A DNA stretch of 61,978 nt from Pseudoneobacillus rhizosphaerae (GCF_917563885.1 NZ_CAKJTG010000019.1:25219-87196); one strand, 5' to 3'; positions 43,088 through 52,977 are shown, counted from the stretch's first letter. Numbers and translations are program-made. Notes: generated by a model from the letters alone, not told the origin.

Positions 43088-43240
43088 TTCATCACCTTCG
43101 TTTCGTTAGTTACTATTTAGATTATTCCTTTCGTTTATTAATTTATGAATTCTTGATTCTGGAAGATTTTTTTGAAATAAAATTTTTCTAGTTTGCTCAT
43201 AATAATATTGGTTTGAAAGATATGAAGGAGCTGATGTATT

Positions 43241-43606
43241 TTGGAAATGCAAGCTGGAAACTCTACTGAATCTGCACTCATTAAATATAAAGAAGGGCTT
43301 GGAATGTTTACCCAAAAAATGCCCGAATTTGCAAGACAGTTCAATGCGTTTACTGAAGAGTGCTTTAAAGAAGGGGCATTAACTCAAAAACAAAAACAGT
43401 TAATCGCATTAGGAATTAGTATCCATGCTCAAGATGAGTATTGTATCATCTATCACACAAAGGCATGCCTTGATCAAGGATGCTCAGAGCAGGAGATTCT
43501 TGAAGCTGTAGGTGTGACTGCCGCATTTGGTGGTGGAGCATCCATGAGTCAGGGAGTTACTCTAGTTCAGGAATGCATTTCTGAAATGAATCAATTGAAA
43601 CAGTAA
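43241..43606 (+). CDS. Carboxymuconolactone decarboxylase-family protein
   Basis: A 121-aa AhpD-like/CMD protein. [49 protein letters not shown] is the family core; the redox-type CxxC is replaced by C-I-I-Y-H, so it is not a typical thiol peroxidase. TTG start at 43241 with GAAGGAG ~13 nt upstream; the ATG two codons later is an alternative. It lies between splA and uvsE, on the opposite strand. Confidence 0.8.
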   Translation: MEMQAGNSTESALIKYKEGLGMFTQKMPEFARQFNAFTEECFKEGALTQKQKQLIALGISIHAQDEYCIIYHTKACLDQGCSEQEILEAVGVTAAFGGGASMSQGVTLVQECISEMNQLKQ

Positions 43607-43651
43607 TAGAGTTAAAAATTTTTGTTGATTTATATAACCACAATTATGTTT

Positions 43652-43686
43652 TAGGTGAAATCGAAAGGTTTCATCTATTTTTTTGC
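43652..43686 (+). terminator. Rho-independent terminator
   Basis: TAGGTGAAATC / GGTTTCATCTA (with G-T pairs), 4-nt loop, seven Ts. Confidence 0.75.
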
Positions 43687-43774
43687 TTTACTTCAAAGGA
43701 AGTAACCATTCCGTTTCTTGGGTTGTAGAATTTTTCATACATATAAAACAATCCAATTTGGCTCTTCTTTTCAT

Positions 43775-44740
43775 TTATTTTAAATAGAAAGAAGAGCTAT
43801 CAATAATTTCAACATCTTTCCTTGTTTTCACATCATCCATTAATTTAAAAAGCGCCTCATCCTTCATCTTAGCCTCAATCATACAGTCAAGCTGTGGAAT
43901 ACTCCCTTTAATAACTGAAAGGAAGTTAAAAAACATATCGATATCTACATAATCTGAATGATGGCGAAATGTTTTATCACTCTTTGGGCTTGATATATGC
44001 ATTTTTATTGGTAGTGGAGAATGCCGCCATGTATCAACAACTCTATTCCAGTGGATTTCCCAGTTTTCATTTTGATGATGGGCAAGGTGATGATGATAAT
44101 CGAATACTAGAGGAATATCTAGTTTTTCACATAAATATAATGTATCCTCTAAGGTAAACGAAGTATCGTCATTTTCAAGCATAATCATTTGTTGAATAGG
44201 TCTTGGTATTTCCATCCAATTTTCAACAAATCGTTCAAGTGAATTTTCAGTTTCCTTATAATTCCCACCCACATGCATGACACACCGATGAGCCGGGTTA
44301 ATCCCCATAGCCTTTAGTAATAAATAATGCAGCTTTAGGGTATTTATTGAGTTTTTCAAAATGTGTTTCTGCATGGAATTAATAAGGACAAAATGATCTG
44401 GATGAAAATCAACTCTAATCTTATGTTTTTTGGTGTAATCGCCAATCTCACGCAGTTGTCCTTTTAGTGGCTTCATATAATTCCATTCGAGAAGCTCTTC
44501 ATGGTTCGCCAAAGGAATAAGGCGGGAGGTTAATCGATAAAAATGAATTTCAGAAGCAGCATTATGTTTTAATATCCTTAATGTATTTTGTAGATTTAGC
44601 AGCGCGATTCGCTCCAATTTTCGAATGGCAGCCTCTCGGTCTTCGATTTTCTGAAACTGGGCAAAAGTCATCGTTTTTGAAGGAGACGCGTTTTGTAGTT
44701 TCATACTCATAGCCACATAACCAAGACGTATAATCGTCAT
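43775..44740 (-). CDS. uvsE: UV damage endonuclease (UVDE)
   Basis: A 321-aa TIM-barrel endonuclease that nicks DNA 5' to UV photoproducts. Landmarks are IRLGYVAMSM at the N-terminus, HFYRLTSRLIPLANH, RVDFHPDHFVLINS, CVMHVGGNY, MLENDDTSFTLEDTLYLCEKLDIPLVFDYHHHLAH (metal-binding His/Glu/Asp cluster), MHISSPK and HSDYVD. It is complete. With splAB ~700 bp away it makes a UV-repair neighbourhood. A hairpin (GCTCTTCTTT / AGAAAGAAGAGC) overlaps its end. Confidence 0.95.
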   Translation of the reverse strand: MTIIRLGYVAMSMKLQNASPSKTMTFAQFQKIEDREAAIRKLERIALLNLQNTLRILKHNAASEIHFYRLTSRLIPLANHEELLEWNYMKPLKGQLREIGDYTKKHKIRVDFHPDHFVLINSMQKHILKNSINTLKLHYLLLKAMGINPAHRCVMHVGGNYKETENSLERFVENWMEIPRPIQQMIMLENDDTSFTLEDTLYLCEKLDIPLVFDYHHHLAHHQNENWEIHWNRVVDTWRHSPLPIKMHISSPKSDKTFRHHSDYVDIDMFFNFLSVIKGSIPQLDCMIEAKMKDEALFKLMDDVKTRKDVEIIDSSSFYLK

Positions 44741-44863
44741 TTATTCCACCTCTTTGTATTAAGGGTTCAAATATATACCAATTCATTATTATTACGAAGA
44801 TCATTTTTAGTGTTAAGTTAGTCCACTTTTGCTAGAGAATTAATGGGGTAGGGATCTTCAGAT

Positions 44864-45331
44864 TTACACGCTTACTTTTGCGAAAAACCAGACACAAAAT
44901 TTTCGTGCTATAAAAAACGAAAGACAGACTGTAATCCAAGTAATATACCATTCCCAATGGATGTAGTTGATAAGTAAGGTGTATTTTTCGATAATGACTT
45001 CCACAATTGTTAACACAGTTGTATAACCCACATAATACCCCCATTGAAAAAGAGGACTTCGACCATTTGGATACCAGACATTAAAGGCGGCACAAATAAC
45101 TGGAAAAGCATAAAACTCATACGTAAAGCTTGTTCGATTGATGGAGGCAAATAGCCTAATAGGATATTCAAGTAGCCCCAGCTCAACGGCCACTAAACCC
45201 CAAAAAAAGGTAATAATCTGTTTGAATAAAAAAGCTACAACAGCAAGTCGTCTTTTCTTTTTCGGGATAAAAAAAAGAATTCCTGTTGCCACTACATATA
45301 CGGAAAATAAAATCCACCATTCCATATTCAT
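44864..45331 (-). CDS. CBO0543-family membrane protein (1)
   Basis: A 155-aa protein with four to five predicted helices. PKKKRRLAVVAFLFKQIITFFWGLVAVELGLLEYPIRLF and a conserved C-terminal IIEKYTLLINYIHWEWYITWITV resemble the CBO0543 family of Bacillus. It is a paralogue of the upstream gene, which it overlaps by 4 bp. Function unknown. Confidence 0.7.
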   Translation of the reverse strand: MNMEWWILFSVYVVATGILFFIPKKKRRLAVVAFLFKQIITFFWGLVAVELGLLEYPIRLFASINRTSFTYEFYAFPVICAAFNVWYPNGRSPLFQWGYYVGYTTVLTIVEVIIEKYTLLINYIHWEWYITWITVCLSFFIARKFCVWFFAKVSV

Positions 45332-45825
45332 TTGGTTTCCAACCGTTCTACTTGAAATAAGGATCTGTCCTTATAGAACCAATTACAACAGAATTGACTA
45401 ACGAAAAAGAGAAATCCTATATAAATCCACATCCCATACCAGGGCGAAATTTTATATTTTAATAAATCTGTATATCTCTCAATCACATTATCAAATATTG
45501 AAACACCAGAAATCCAAACGCAAAAGTATGTAATTTTGGACGATAAACTGCGATTTACTTTCTTATTGATGTAAAAGATGGAAAATAAAACGGGATAAAA
45601 AAAATAATCGATGGTAAGAGGAAGGTCTGTCGCTTTTGGGAACTCCCGTACAGGTGCACTCATTAAATTATATTGAAAAGCAAACATATCGCAGAGCCAT
45701 ACAAATGTTTGAAACATTAATAATGATAAGAAACCCTTACGCCGTTCTTTGCGTGGAATAAATAAAATCAAGCCAACAAAGCCGAACAGCCACATTGCAA
45801 CTAGGATCAATCGCTCTATCAGCAT
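45328..45825 (-). CDS. CBO0543-family membrane protein (2)
   Basis: A 165-aa polytopic protein sharing the same plan: PRKERRKGFLSLLMFQTFVWLCDMFAFQYNLMSAPVREF, YFFYPVLFSIFYI, then VIERYTDLLKYKISPWYGMW. ATG at 45825 follows GGGAGA; a longer frame to 45939 has no ribosome site. Tandem duplicates with coupled translation suggest a two-subunit membrane complex, which is inference. Confidence 0.7.
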   Translation of the reverse strand: MLIERLILVAMWLFGFVGLILFIPRKERRKGFLSLLMFQTFVWLCDMFAFQYNLMSAPVREFPKATDLPLTIDYFFYPVLFSIFYINKKVNRSLSSKITYFCVWISGVSIFDNVIERYTDLLKYKISPWYGMWIYIGFLFFVSQFCCNWFYKDRSLFQVERLETK

Positions 45826-46036
45826 GTTTTTAGAATCTCCCTTCAGAAAAGCTACGATAATTAGTAAAGTATTTTTCACTTTTAAACTTATATTTATATC
45901 GTCTGATTGTTGTTGGTATTTTATACAAAATGTCTTCAAAACTCAGGCGAAAAGAACCAATTTAGGCTAGTGTCGAAACTTTTTTAACTTTAATCCGTAT
46001 ATTCATATAGAAATAACTTTTTGAAAGGAGATTCAC

Positions 46037-46888
46037 ATGAAATATTTTTCCGTGATTGTCACAATTATTTTGCTTATTAGCTTGATAATGAACTTCAACT
46101 TATCTTCAAAAGTTGGGCAGGTTGAAAACCATTTAATAAATCTTTCTAATAATCAGCAACAAATTTTGAGTAGTGTTAATAGCCAAGTGGACAATATTCG
46201 ATTTGTCATGAATGATATTCAAAAACAACAAAGTTGGATCAGTGAAATTACGATGGATGTAAGCTCGAAGGATTTGCCAAATGACGAAATGGTAGCCCAG
46301 TTTAATTGGCAAATAAAGGATCGATCTAGTAAATCTAAAGTCATGTTTCACTATGCCGTAGGTGAGAAGGATACTTTTACTTCCATCGAAGCAGATGACT
46401 TACAAAACGGACTGTATCATGTTGAGGTTCCACTAAACGTAAACCTAGAACCACAGTGGGAAATTTTTTTGAGAGAACAGGATAGTGAGTCAGACAACTT
46501 CGAAATGGATAGAAAAAGAAAAGAAGAATTAAATCAACAATCGATGAGGTACTTTGTGTCAATCACTGAAAACGATAATGTTAAAAGTAGCGACATTAGC
46601 ACTTGGTATGTAGGGGAAGTTGGCAATGAGAAGTATGGAGTAATCAGTGTGAATTTGGATTTTATTCAGAATCACTCTTCTATTATGGTAACCACGTATA
46701 AAACTGGCATTATTGAAAAATTGCAGTTGCTTCGTTATAAAAATGAAAGCTTAGTAGACGAACAAGATTTTATGCCTGAATTTGATCATTACATCATGAA
46801 TAATGTCGACTTAGATAGTGCGACTCGTTTGATCCTTCGAGTAGCCTATAAGAATGGGGAAACTTTTGAAAAGGTAATTTATGAATAA
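46037..46888 (+). CDS. Membrane-anchored coiled-coil protein, unknown
   Basis: A 283-aa protein: an N-terminal helix (residues 4-22), a coiled coil (~25-70, VENHLINLSNNQQQILSSVNSQVDNI), then a beta-rich extracytoplasmic domain to the end. No family recognised. GAAAGGAG precedes the ATG. It is possibly in an operon with the two following genes. Confidence 0.7.
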   Translation: MKYFSVIVTIILLISLIMNFNLSSKVGQVENHLINLSNNQQQILSSVNSQVDNIRFVMNDIQKQQSWISEITMDVSSKDLPNDEMVAQFNWQIKDRSSKSKVMFHYAVGEKDTFTSIEADDLQNGLYHVEVPLNVNLEPQWEIFLREQDSESDNFEMDRKRKEELNQQSMRYFVSITENDNVKSSDISTWYVGEVGNEKYGVISVNLDFIQNHSSIMVTTYKTGIIEKLQLLRYKNESLVDEQDFMPEFDHYIMNNVDLDSATRLILRVAYKNGETFEKVIYE

Positions 46889-46990
46889 AGAGTTTTTTAG
46901 ACTGTTGTTTATGATAAAAAGATTAATAGTATATAAAGAAATATTTATTCTGGAGAATTCAGGGATTAGAAAAAAAGGAAGCGAGACAAA

Positions 46991-47191
46991 ATGGTCATTC
47001 AATCAAATATGTCACCAAAAGCAATTGTTGAGGTTTGGGGAGTAACGGAGACAATTTTTAAAAAATATAATATTCCGCTTTCAAATCAGAACTTAGAAAC
47101 ATTGCTTGAAAACCAAGAACTATTCCAATTGATTCAAGAATTAAATACAACTGTTGGAAGTTCAACAGTTACCTGTATAGAAGGTGGTTGA
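46991..47191 (+). CDS. Small DUF1858/ScdA-N-like protein
   Basis: A 66-aa protein. MSPKAIVEVWGVTETIFKKYNIPLSN resembles the short helical DUF1858/ScdA N-terminal module (xxVxExWPxTxxVFxKYGI), followed by a second helix pair. Cys residues expected in ScdA are not there, apart from one near the C-terminus (TVTCIEGG). It may be a regulatory or partner subunit; weak assignment. Confidence 0.5.
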   Translation: MVIQSNMSPKAIVEVWGVTETIFKKYNIPLSNQNLETLLENQELFQLIQELNTTVGSSTVTCIEGG

Positions 47192-47279
47192 CAACTTCCA
47201 ACAATGAAGGAGTAGGTTACTCCTAAGGGGGAAAATTACAAACTTGAGACATGCCTCGTTTCAATGAAGGGGAAACAAA

Positions 47280-48161
47280 ATGAAAAAATTAACATATTGG
47301 GTATTGTCAGCGGTTATTGTATTACTAGTTGGTGTGGCGCTTTGGTGGGGGACAGCGAAGCTAGAGGACCGAAAAGACCCACTAAACAAATCAGATGCAT
47401 TTGTGTACATTGATAAGGACATTCTCTATTGGTTTAATCTAACTAGTCGAAACGGGAAAGTCGATGGTACACTTCATCAACAGCAAGTCATAGAAGAAAT
47501 CGGAAAAGTACCGTTTTTAGAAGAGAAAAAATCCCCCATTACCGGAAAAGTAACTGAAAATGGTTATGAATATATCATAAATAATGGAGGCGACATCCTG
47601 AAGTTTGACGCTTGGTTTTCTGGGGAAAATCTTTTAGTGCAAAAAGAAGGAGAAAAAGACAGTAAAATTTTCGTAGCTATGGACGATAAAGAACTTGGTG
47701 AAAATGTAAAAGCATTTCAACAAGTGCTGCAAATGGCCATCTATCATTCGGAAGAGAAAGAAAATAACCGTTTAAGGAAATTTTTCGCCGATCTTAAAAG
47801 TGTATACGGCTATCTTTACTCTATGGAGAATGAATCGTTCCAGCTTTTTATAAAAATCGATGAAGCTCTTCTCCAAGGTGAATTGTCAGGAAGTCTATTA
47901 ATGATGGCTGACACGGGGGATTTAAACAACCCATACAAAGAAACTAGATATGTTTTAAACGGAATAACAGACGGACTTATGTTAAAATTATTCACCAACG
48001 TGGAAGGAAAAGAAACTAGGTTGATAGGGAATTTTCATAACAGTGCCACTAGTTTCGATCTTTCTTTTTGGAAGAACAATCAGAAACTGACTTTTCATGC
48101 TGTAACGGAAGAAGAATTTATTCAGAGTTACGAAGGATTTAAAACGAAATCACAGAAATAA
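47280..48161 (+). CDS. Exported protein of unknown function
   Basis: A 293-aa protein with an N-terminal signal anchor (residues 4-24, LTYWVLSAVIVLLVGVALWWG) and a large external domain rich in Lys/Glu and beta strands. No family recognised. GAAGGGG precedes the ATG. Confidence 0.7.
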   Translation: MKKLTYWVLSAVIVLLVGVALWWGTAKLEDRKDPLNKSDAFVYIDKDILYWFNLTSRNGKVDGTLHQQQVIEEIGKVPFLEEKKSPITGKVTENGYEYIINNGGDILKFDAWFSGENLLVQKEGEKDSKIFVAMDDKELGENVKAFQQVLQMAIYHSEEKENNRLRKFFADLKSVYGYLYSMENESFQLFIKIDEALLQGELSGSLLMMADTGDLNNPYKETRYVLNGITDGLMLKLFTNVEGKETRLIGNFHNSATSFDLSFWKNNQKLTFHAVTEEEFIQSYEGFKTKSQK

Positions 48162-48192
48162 AAATATGAAAGACCAAAATCAATGGTGGACT

Positions 48193-48456
48193 TTATTCAT
48201 CACCACTATCATCAATGTCTTCGTTCCCATCATCGCTTATATCTGTATTATCACTATCATTGAAAAAATCATTTAGTTTTTCAATAAATGATTTGTCAAC
48301 TTCATCCTGTCCCTTATCTATTAAATTCGAATAACTTTTTATAAAAAATGGTATGGTGAATGTTTGAATAGCTTGTTTTTTATTTTTTATTCCTATTATA
48401 AGGAAAAATGTAATGATCGATATGATTAAAAAGATGATTATTAAAATTTCAAACAA
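48193..48456 (-). CDS. Small membrane protein with acidic tail
   Basis: An 87-aa protein: one N-terminal helix (residues 2-22) and a strongly acidic C-terminus (DSDNTDISDDGNEDIDDSGDE). TTG start at 48456 is set by AAGGGGGTG 6 nt upstream; an ATG at 48534 would add 26 residues without a ribosome site. Function unknown. Confidence 0.6.
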   Translation of the reverse strand: MFEILIIIFLIISIITFFLIIGIKNKKQAIQTFTIPFFIKSYSNLIDKGQDEVDKSFIEKLNDFFNDSDNTDISDDGNEDIDDSGDE

Positions 48457-48666
48457 ATAAAGCACCCCCTTGTCCTTAATGTAAAGATATGGGATAAATT
48501 TATTTATATTCCTAAAAGGATGGCAAGTTGTCAATGAAGGTTATTCAACAAATTACCAAAAATATGATATTATTTACTAAACTATTGAATATTAGAATGG
48601 AATATTTATTATCATGAATATCGTTCTTATCATTTGCAGAATTAAGAAATTTGAAAGGTAACGAAG

Positions 48667-49917
48667 ATGACTATCATTAAAGATTTTTTGCTACAGATTA
48701 CGTTTATTGTCATACCCATTTTTATTTACTATACATTTACATATGAGAGGGTCAAGTGTGAGAGAAATAGAGTAGTTATAATGTCCGTGTTGTGGGGAAT
48801 ATCAATCATACTATGCATGTCCTTTCCTGTAGTATTTGGCCAAAATGCTCGTTTGGAGCTAAGAGTTATTCCTTTATTGTTTGGGACACTTTACGGCGGA
48901 TTTTGGCCAGGTCTTTTCCTATCAGCACTTATCATACTTTATCGACTTTCTTTTGGAGTGGATATAGGATTCTATAATACACTTCTTGTCTTAATTTTTT
49001 CACTTCCTGTTATCATGTTTTTCCAAAAATCGTTTGCACGTTTGAAAAAAGATAAAAGAGTTAAACTTGCTGTGGGACTTGCCTTTTATTACTGTCTTAT
49101 CGGCCTCACCTTTTTAGGAATTCTAAGAGGTTTTTCCATAGATCATCTGATTGTACCGGTTATTCATCTTATCTTCGTAGTGATAGTTATTTGGTGCTTT
49201 ATCATGTTAATCGAAGCAATAAGGGAGATTCACCAGCTGCGATTAGAGATGCAGAATTCGGAGAAATTGCGCGTGATAAGTGAGTTAACTAGTGTATTCG
49301 CTCATGAAATTAGAAATCCAATGCAAGTTGTTCGCGGTTTTCTTCAACTCCTAAATGAGCCAGGCTTATCTGATAAAAAGAAGGAATATATCCAGTTATC
49401 TATTGAAGAATTAGATCGTTCGAATCAAATCATTAATGACTTATTGTCGTTTGGTAAACCAACCATTAATAACAACGAAAGAATTGAGGTAGGTTATCAG
49501 TTACAACGTGTAGTAAATATCATTCAAAGCTACACACAAAACGCAAATGTTATGTTGAAAACTGATATTTTCGATAATTGTTGGATTTATGCCAATATCC
49601 AAAAATTGAACCAGTGTTTGATTAATATTTTGAAAAATGCGATTGAGTCAATGCCAAATGGTGGAGTAGTTTGGCTAACATGTAATCGAACTGATGATGG
49701 ATACATCAAGATAAACATTAAGGACGAAGGAATTGGCATGACAAAGGAGCAAATTGATCGGCTTGGATCACCGTATTATTCCTTAAAGGAAAGTGGGACA
49801 GGGCTAGGAATGATGGTAAGCTATCAAATTATCCATTCCTTCAATGGTAAAATTCAAGTGTACAGTGAGAAGGATAAGGGGACCGAATTTATTATTCTTT
49901 TACCACAGATAATGTGA
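48667..49917 (+). CDS. Sporulation-type sensor histidine kinase (KinB-like)
   Basis: A 416-aa membrane kinase. Residues ~5-185 form a five- to six-helix 5TMR-LYT-type sensor (RVIPLLFGTLYGGFWPGLFLSALIILYRL). The H-box FAHEIRNPMQ has His213; then the N-box NILKNAIESMPNGG, G1 DEGIGM and G2 GTGLGMMVSYQII. No response regulator is adjacent, so it probably feeds the Spo0F-Spo0A phosphorelay as KinB does. This is inference from domain layout. Confidence 0.85.
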   Translation: MTIIKDFLLQITFIVIPIFIYYTFTYERVKCERNRVVIMSVLWGISIILCMSFPVVFGQNARLELRVIPLLFGTLYGGFWPGLFLSALIILYRLSFGVDIGFYNTLLVLIFSLPVIMFFQKSFARLKKDKRVKLAVGLAFYYCLIGLTFLGILRGFSIDHLIVPVIHLIFVVIVIWCFIMLIEAIREIHQLRLEMQNSEKLRVISELTSVFAHEIRNPMQVVRGFLQLLNEPGLSDKKKEYIQLSIEELDRSNQIINDLLSFGKPTINNNERIEVGYQLQRVVNIIQSYTQNANVMLKTDIFDNCWIYANIQKLNQCLINILKNAIESMPNGGVVWLTCNRTDDGYIKINIKDEGIGMTKEQIDRLGSPYYSLKESGTGLGMMVSYQIIHSFNGKIQVYSEKDKGTEFIILLPQIM

Positions 49918-49994
49918 AATTAGGAATGCCAATGTAATTCTACTTGTAGATTTTTGAATTTACAGCGACTAAATTAAAAACGAGGTGAATATTC

Positions 49995-50222
49995 TTGGAT
50001 TGGTGGTTCTACCTTACAATTATTATTGGACTTAGTCTCCTTTATTATGGTCATGAAAACAAAAAGAAATATGAATTAAAAAGAAAAACCATAGAATTGG
50101 AACATGAATTAGCAATCAAAAAAATGGAATTAGAACAAAAAAGAATGGATTTAGAAATGAAAAAAATGGAAAATGGTATATCGAAGAAAAATCCCGATAA
50201 CGATTTTGAAAAAACAATTTGA
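49995..50222 (+). CDS. Small membrane coiled-coil protein
   Basis: A 75-aa protein with one helix (residues 3-19) and a Lys/Glu/Met-rich coiled coil (LKRKTIELEHELAIKKMELEQ). TTG start with GAGGTG upstream. A terminator separates it from the Jet operon, so it is probably unrelated to it. Confidence 0.65.
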   Translation: MDWWFYLTIIIGLSLLYYGHENKKKYELKRKTIELEHELAIKKMELEQKRMDLEMKKMENGISKKNPDNDFEKTI

Positions 50223-50242
50223 TATCTACAATGTTTCAAAAG

Positions 50243-50286
50243 GAAGCTAAAGACCTATTTTAAGATAGGTGTTTAGCTTCTTTTAT
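50243..50286 (+). terminator. Rho-independent terminator
   Basis: GAAGCTAAA.ACCTAT / ATAGGT.TTTAGCTTC and TTTTATT; it closes the transcript before the Jet operon. Confidence 0.85.
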
Positions 50287-50378
50287 TATTTTTAGTAAGC
50301 ACCCCGCATTTTCAATAGTCACGAACCTCCCTATGTTTTATAGTAGAATGGTAGGAGAATTAGAAAGGTGGATTTCTA

Positions 50379-51452
50379 GTGAAAGAGAAGATGAAAAATT
50401 GGATGAATGATTATCTAAAAGGCATTCAACTACCTACTAGACGAAAAAAAATCAAACTTCAATTTATAGAGGATTACATCATAAAAGAGAAAATCAAAGA
50501 TCCAATCCGTTATCAGACAGAAAATGGCTACCATCATTTTGTCAAAATTATTGTTGAACTATTAGATGAAGGTATGGTTACCCCCGTTAAAAAAAGTCCA
50601 CTTAACGGACGTAGACCTAGTCTTCATTCAGAATGGTGGCTATTGCCAGCTCAAATCAATTCACAGTGGACGGATATGCAAATTTTAACGGTTTCCGATG
50701 TTCTCAATTTAACAAAATATCGTCAGCATCCAGAATGGCAAACGGTGCAAGAGTGGCAATGGATTCAAACCATTTATTGCTTTTTAAAACAAAAGGATTC
50801 TTACAACTGGGTAACCCGCGAAGAGCGCGCGTTTCAGTTATTTGGTGAGGAGAAATTTTTCTCAAATGAAGGCTCACTATTATTACAACGATTGCAGCTA
50901 TCTTTGGAGGATTTAAAGGCTAAGGTATATGGAGAGCCGTTTGTCTTCTGGCCAGCCTTAACTACTGACATTAATACTGCCAACACGGTTTTGATTGTTG
51001 AAAATTTATCCTTTTTCCATACTTGCAGACAACTGATGAATTGGGAAAGAAGTATAGTGGGAATACAGCCAGATATTCTCATTTATGGTGAAGGAAAGAA
51101 AATTGAAAAAAGCTTTAATTTCCTTGAGTCAATTACCGCAGGTAAAGAGTTATTAATCTATTATGTGGGTGATTTGGATCCCGAGGGATGGGGCATTTAT
51201 GTTAGACTAGCAGATAGCTATCCAACTGCTAATATACAGCTAGCAATACCTATCTATGAAGCTTTACTAGATAAACGATTAAGCAATCAAACTGAAACAA
51301 ATCAAAACGAAAATTCGATGTACCTTGAGCGAGTAAAAATGGAGCTACAACAAAAAGGACGATCAGATCTTGCAAAAAAGATTCAACAATTATGGGAAGA
51401 AAAGCGTAGAGTTCCGCAAGAGGCATTGTCTCTTGATACGTTAGAAAATTAA
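50379..51452 (+). CDS. jetD: Wadjet nuclease subunit JetD (Toprim)
   Basis: A 357-aa protein. The N-terminal half (~1-190) is winged-helix-like. The C-terminal half is a Toprim domain: VLIVENLSFF with catalytic Glu208 and YYVGDLDPEGWGIY with the DxD pair Asp265/Asp267. In characterised Wadjet systems JetD cuts circular DNA once the JetABC complex has extruded it into a loop. Here jetD comes first, in contrast to the A-B-C-D order of the best-known type. GTG start at 50379 with AAGGTGGAT upstream. JetA follows 12 bp later. Confidence 0.85.
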   Translation: MKEKMKNWMNDYLKGIQLPTRRKKIKLQFIEDYIIKEKIKDPIRYQTENGYHHFVKIIVELLDEGMVTPVKKSPLNGRRPSLHSEWWLLPAQINSQWTDMQILTVSDVLNLTKYRQHPEWQTVQEWQWIQTIYCFLKQKDSYNWVTREERAFQLFGEEKFFSNEGSLLLQRLQLSLEDLKAKVYGEPFVFWPALTTDINTANTVLIVENLSFFHTCRQLMNWERSIVGIQPDILIYGEGKKIEKSFNFLESITAGKELLIYYVGDLDPEGWGIYVRLADSYPTANIQLAIPIYEALLDKRLSNQTETNQNENSMYLERVKMELQQKGRSDLAKKIQQLWEEKRRVPQEALSLDTLEN

Positions 51453-51464
51453 AGGAGCAAACAA

Positions 51465-52949
51465 ATGAATGCACGTTGGCAAGGTTTTGGGGAACGGATG
51501 AAACGGTTAAACCCGATTTGGAATCTCGCTTCAGGAATGCAGCTTGCGGGATTAAAGGACTACGCACAAATGCTAGCACTGAGTGTGCTATTAGAAGTCT
51601 TTTACCGTGAAATCGAAAACAATCCAGATCGAAAAAAGCAAGATTTATTTGGCATTGTAAAATCTTGTGCTAATACATTAAAAATAGAGGATGAAACAGA
51701 GCAAAGTGAAGAGTTAATTCAACGCTTTGTGGATGGTTTACTTTGGAGTGGACAAGCCGAATTGCATCAGCCTTTTTCTGCCAAATGGTTCGATGAAAAA
51801 GACCAGGAGATGAAAGACCATCGTTTCCGATACTTAGTCGAAGACCGCGAAACTTCGCAATGGGAAAAAGGAGGAAAAACAGTATACCGCTGCTCAGATG
51901 AAGCGAAGGAATTAATATTTATGAGCCGCGAAATTCTTCAGGAGCTTGAAATTACGATTGATCAGCTGTATATCGAGCATTTAGTTAAAAACGGTCACTT
52001 TCAACAGGCTCTTTCTGGATTAGATGATTTGATGGCACGGGTGAAGCGGATGATTGCTCGAGAGCTTGAGTATCGTGAAAGTATGAAACGAAATCCGAAG
52101 ATTATTTTTCAGCAAGAGCATGAGCTGCGAAGTGGGCGGGAACAAGAGGTTAAGCAGCAATTCCAAGAAGAAAAAACACGTTTTCAGCAAATGAGAATGT
52201 TGCTTCAGCGAATTTCCACCTCCAATCAGCATTATGAAATCTCGGAAAAGTTAGATCAAACACGGCGCATACATGATCAATTTGCGGGCCATGTTATTGA
52301 AAATATGCGTTTGGAAATCGAGCTACGGTACGAATTCCCCAATCTCTTTTGGAGGCAGCAACAGATTTCTTTTCAAAAAAGCTATTTTCAGGATTGGCTT
52401 TTAACAAATGGGGTGCCAGAACCAGACGACATGGCGATTCTGTTAGAACCATTATTCTCCGCACAACCGCACTTTATCTATCCACTCGATTGGAGTTGGA
52501 TGGAACAGGATACGGAAGTTTTAAAAAATGAAATATCAGACAAGCTAGTCGAAGAAAAGGAAGAAATAGTTTATCAGAAACGAGAAGTTAATTGGGAAAA
52601 AATCGTTCGTCTATGGGAGCCTTTATTTGTAGAATTGACTGAAAAAGGTGAATGTCAGCTCGTCAAGCTACGAGACATTCCCAATGTTTTACAAGAAAAA
52701 TGGTTGGAACAAAAGGAAGCAATTGACTTATGGCTTTTGTTCCACAGTGAGTCCATAACGCTGTCTTCGATTGATGTCGACAAAGAAGTTTCAGATGAAC
52801 GACTACAGCTTATCCATCATTTGGTAAGAAAACAGACTAGGTTTATGAAGTTAGAAGGAAAGACAATTACATCGTTTATTGATGCCGAACAATCGATGAT
52901 ACATTGGAAAGGTGTGAGCATTTCACCTTTTGTGCTACGTTTAACTTAA
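51465..52949 (+). CDS. jetA: Wadjet subunit JetA (kleisin-like)
   Basis: A 494-aa protein in the JetA position. Its size, its helical composition and the order next to a KITE-like and an SMC-like gene support the kleisin-like role, which bridges the SMC heads. Winged-helix-like segments occur at both ends; the middle (ARELEYRESMKRNPKIIFQQEHELRSGREQEVKQQF, ~200-240) is coiled coil. AAAGGAGC precedes ATG 51465. The assignment rests mainly on synteny, since the primary sequence of JetA is poorly conserved. Confidence 0.75.
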   Translation: MNARWQGFGERMKRLNPIWNLASGMQLAGLKDYAQMLALSVLLEVFYREIENNPDRKKQDLFGIVKSCANTLKIEDETEQSEELIQRFVDGLLWSGQAELHQPFSAKWFDEKDQEMKDHRFRYLVEDRETSQWEKGGKTVYRCSDEAKELIFMSREILQELEITIDQLYIEHLVKNGHFQQALSGLDDLMARVKRMIARELEYRESMKRNPKIIFQQEHELRSGREQEVKQQFQEEKTRFQQMRMLLQRISTSNQHYEISEKLDQTRRIHDQFAGHVIENMRLEIELRYEFPNLFWRQQQISFQKSYFQDWLLTNGVPEPDDMAILLEPLFSAQPHFIYPLDWSWMEQDTEVLKNEISDKLVEEKEEIVYQKREVNWEKIVRLWEPLFVELTEKGECQLVKLRDIPNVLQEKWLEQKEAIDLWLLFHSESITLSSIDVDKEVSDERLQLIHHLVRKQTRFMKLEGKTITSFIDAEQSMIHWKGVSISPFVLRLT

Positions 52950-52977
52950 TTTAGCATTTTTAGAAGGAAGTGATTTT

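Noticed and set aside
43088-43160. Sigma-G promoter for splA-splB
   Set aside because: No pair matching the sigma-G -35 and -10 consensus with proper spacing was visible.
49995-50222. 75-aa membrane coiled-coil gene as a fifth Jet gene
   Set aside because: A strong terminator lies between it and jetD, and known Jet sets do not include such a protein.
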